In this document: positions 6,723 to 7,914 of the stretch, piece after piece
Layout: every line of letters begins with the position of its first letter
Position numbering within the stretch: the stretch's first letter is position 1
Assembly (NCBI GenBank): GCA_003819975.1
Contig: RPPU01000193.1
Location: 1-7,914, forward strand
DNA length: 7,914 nucleotides
Direction: 5' to 3'
Origin: Desulfobacteraceae bacterium
GTDB taxonomy: Bacteria > Desulfobacterota > DSM-4660 > Desulfatiglandales > HGW-15
Position numbers and translations under genes: made by a program
The notes under the pieces: model-generated
What the model saw: the letters and a program-made list of their open reading frames with translations, nothing else
The model's database searches: none
Told to the model about the DNA's origin: nothing

Positions 6723-7736
6723 ATGAATCGGATCACCCTGAACATATCGGATTATAAGCTGCAATGCCTTTTTCCCGGATTCGATTATCTGCTTAAAAGA
6801 CGGGTAGCCGCCCGGTTCGCCCCTTATGTACAGGAAAACGACTCTTCAGCGCACGGCCGGTTGAGCGTTCAACCCATTACGATGCGCGAGCATGAACACA
6901 CAGAACCGCAATTGGAAAAGAGAATCAAGAATTGGATCGAGGGTTATCTGTCGAAATTTCCGTTTGCCCCCGATCCGGAAGCGGAACGTAACAGCCTTTT
7001 TAGCCGAATTAGGCCGTTTTTGAGCGTTCCGGAGATCAACCGACATCTGCATGGTATGCCAGGCGACGAACCGGTTTCGGTCCTGACGATCGATCAGAGC
7101 TTTTTGGTTCAGAATCAAACGACCGGCGATTCGGTCTTGTTCTTGAAATCCGGATTTCGGTGGGTCAAACCATTTTGGGATTATTCGCCCATATCGGTCA
7201 TTGGCAAAGCCGTTTATTACGTCGCCGCCACTTCCTTGCCTTTGTCGAATACGATCATGTTGCACGGCACCGGTATTGAAAGAGAAAAAGCCGGGTTGCT
7301 CTTTCTAGGCTCATCGGGATCCGGAAAAACAACCATTGCCCGGTTTTGCCGAGAAGAGGAGGTCCTCGGCGACGATGCCATTCTGCTAAAGAAAAAGGAT
7401 AATCATTATGTTATCTCTTCGTGTCCGTTTAATAGCGGAAAATCCATTTACCTAAAAGAATCGCGATTGGCCATGGTTTTATTCATTGAGCAGGATACGT
7501 ATCATGATTTGGAGGAGATCTCTTCGGCAACAGCCGGATCGATGATCCTCAAAAATCATATTCATTATTTCCGAAACTTTTCTGCCGATGCCGTTCGCAG
7601 CACATTTCAGCAAGTCGCCGATTTATGCCGTACGGTTCCTTTTTATCGCTTACATTTTAAAAAGGAACCTTCTTTTTTCACGAAGATCGATCAACAATTA
7701 ACCGAACCTTGCGCGTGCAGGGGGCCGGGAGGGTAG
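6723..7736 (+). CDS. HPr kinase-like (HprK-type) P-loop protein in peptide-modification operon
   Basis: A 337-residue protein whose C-terminal half resembles HPr Ser kinase (HprK). It shows NTIMLHGTGI and then LFLGSSGSGKTTIARF, with Walker A GSSGSGKT at 196-203 (Lys202), and a downstream VLGDDAILL (Walker-B-like Asp-Asp, 217-218). The N-terminal 170 residues match nothing I can name. The last residues are Cys/Gly-rich (CACRGPGG), an odd tail. HprK-like proteins recur in RiPP clusters, and in some lasso-peptide clusters a related kinase phosphorylates the precursor; peptide phosphorylation here is inference. The ATG at 6723 is preceded by GAGGA at a workable 10-11 bases, while the ATG at 6714 sits too close to that site; using it would add three residues. 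It starts 36 bases after the second PqqD-like gene and ends two bases before the precursor gene. Confidence 0.8.
   Translation: MNRITLNISDYKLQCLFPGFDYLLKRRVAARFAPYVQENDSSAHGRLSVQPITMREHEHTEPQLEKRIKNWIEGYLSKFPFAPDPEAERNSLFSRIRPFLSVPEINRHLHGMPGDEPVSVLTIDQSFLVQNQTTGDSVLFLKSGFRWVKPFWDYSPISVIGKAVYYVAATSLPLSNTIMLHGTGIEREKAGLLFLGSSGSGKTTIARFCREEEVLGDDAILLKKKDNHYVISSCPFNSGKSIYLKESRLAMVLFIEQDTYHDLEEISSATAGSMILKNHIHYFRNFSADAVRSTFQQVADLCRTVPFYRLHFKKEPSFFTKIDQQLTEPCACRGPGG
7727..7733 (+). promoter_or_regulatory. Strong ribosome-binding site of the precursor peptide gene
   Basis: GGGAGGG, the best Shine-Dalgarno sequence in the operon, lies five bases before ATG 7739. It overlaps the end of the HprK-like gene, whose TAG is at 7734-7736. 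A site this strong fits a peptide needed in excess over its modifying enzymes, and it decides the start codon. Confidence 0.75.
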
Positions 7737-7738
7737 AG

Positions 7739-7914
7739 ATGAATGACGAAAAAAGCAAGAAAAAGTATGAACCGCCCAGAATTTATGAATTGAACGTCGA
7801 TCTAAAGCAAGCCATGGGCGCCAGTACTTGCAACCCCGGCGGTACCGCTTCCGGCGCCTGCGGAACGGGCGGTTCAGCCAATACGGGCCATTGCGGTTCG
7901 GGCGGGACCGCCCA
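7739..7914 (+). CDS. Putative RiPP precursor peptide with Cys/Gly repeat core (3' end outside window)
   Basis: Fifty-eight codons are visible before the window ends. Residues 1-25 look like a leader: a Lys-rich start, then KKYEPPRIYELNVDLKQAMG (8-27). The aromatic-Glu-Pro-Pro-x-Ile-x-x-Leu pattern is often seen in precursors recognised by PqqD-like elements. From residue 27 the composition changes abruptly to Gly, Ala, Ser, Thr and Asn, with cysteines at 31, 41 and 52. Units follow the pattern Cys-x-x-Gly-Gly-(Ser/Thr)-Ala-x-x-Gly-x. Such a leader-plus-repetitive-core layout, two bases after the kinase gene and with a strong ribosome-binding site, is what a modified-peptide precursor should look like. 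The cysteines are candidate sites for thioether formation and the glycines/alanines for C-methylation; neither is shown. The class cannot be assigned, and the alternative is a small structural Gly-rich protein. Confidence 0.75.
   Translation, partial: MNDEKSKKKYEPPRIYELNVDLKQAMGASTCNPGGTASGACGTGGSANTGHCGSGGTA
7829..7914 (+). repeat. Degenerate tandem repeat in precursor core, about 30-33 bases per unit
   Basis: Three Cys-headed units are visible, starting at 7829, 7859 and 7892 (10 and 11 codons apart; the last is cut by the window end). The protein pattern (Cys, Gly-Gly-Ser/Thr-Ala) is kept, while codons for Gly and Thr differ between units. The repeat is therefore not a recent DNA duplication; it looks maintained at the peptide level. 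Confidence 0.6.

Overview
The window most resembles the chromosome of an anaerobic, Desulfobacterota-like (deltaproteobacterial) bacterium of moderate G+C. This assignment is an inference. It rests on a probable selenocysteine codon, a histidine kinase with a cysteine-rich insert in its ATPase domain, and a B12-type radical SAM / PqqD peptide-modification operon. No taxonomic marker is complete in the window.

Left part (1-580): the 3' end of groEL with its Gly-Gly-Met tail runs on the + strand and is followed by two hairpins, one a good rho-independent terminator. A second, bidirectional terminator then separates it from a tRNA-Phe(GAA) gene on the - strand, which has its own well-formed sigma70-type promoter.

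Middle part (579-2596, - strand): in transcription order there is an exported DUF1573-type protein, ribonuclease HI (rnhA), and an acidic, low-complexity protein with an N-terminal zinc ribbon. The DUF1573 gene looks broken at first sight because an in-frame TGA splits it into 70- and 127-residue ORFs. The TGA sits exactly at the first Cys of the family's Cys-Gly-Cys motif, and a long hairpin surrounds and follows it. I therefore read it as one 229-residue selenoprotein (Sec71-Gly-Cys73) with a SECIS-like element. This is the most striking observation in the window.

Right part (2760-7914, + strand): a tightly packed probable operon encodes a PAS-GAF histidine kinase, a PqqD-like protein, a B12-binding-domain radical SAM enzyme, a second PqqD-like protein, an HPr-kinase-like P-loop protein, and a small peptide. 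The peptide has a charged leader and a Gly/Ser/Thr/Ala-rich core with regularly spaced cysteines, and it runs off the window end. Gaps are between 2 and 36 bases, and one pair overlaps. Read together this is a candidate RiPP (ribosomally made, post-translationally modified peptide) system. The PqqD-like proteins would bind the leader, the radical SAM enzyme would modify the core, the HprK-like protein might phosphorylate the peptide, and the kinase might link expression to a signal. The chemistry and product are not determined by the sequence, and I cannot assign the precursor to a named class.
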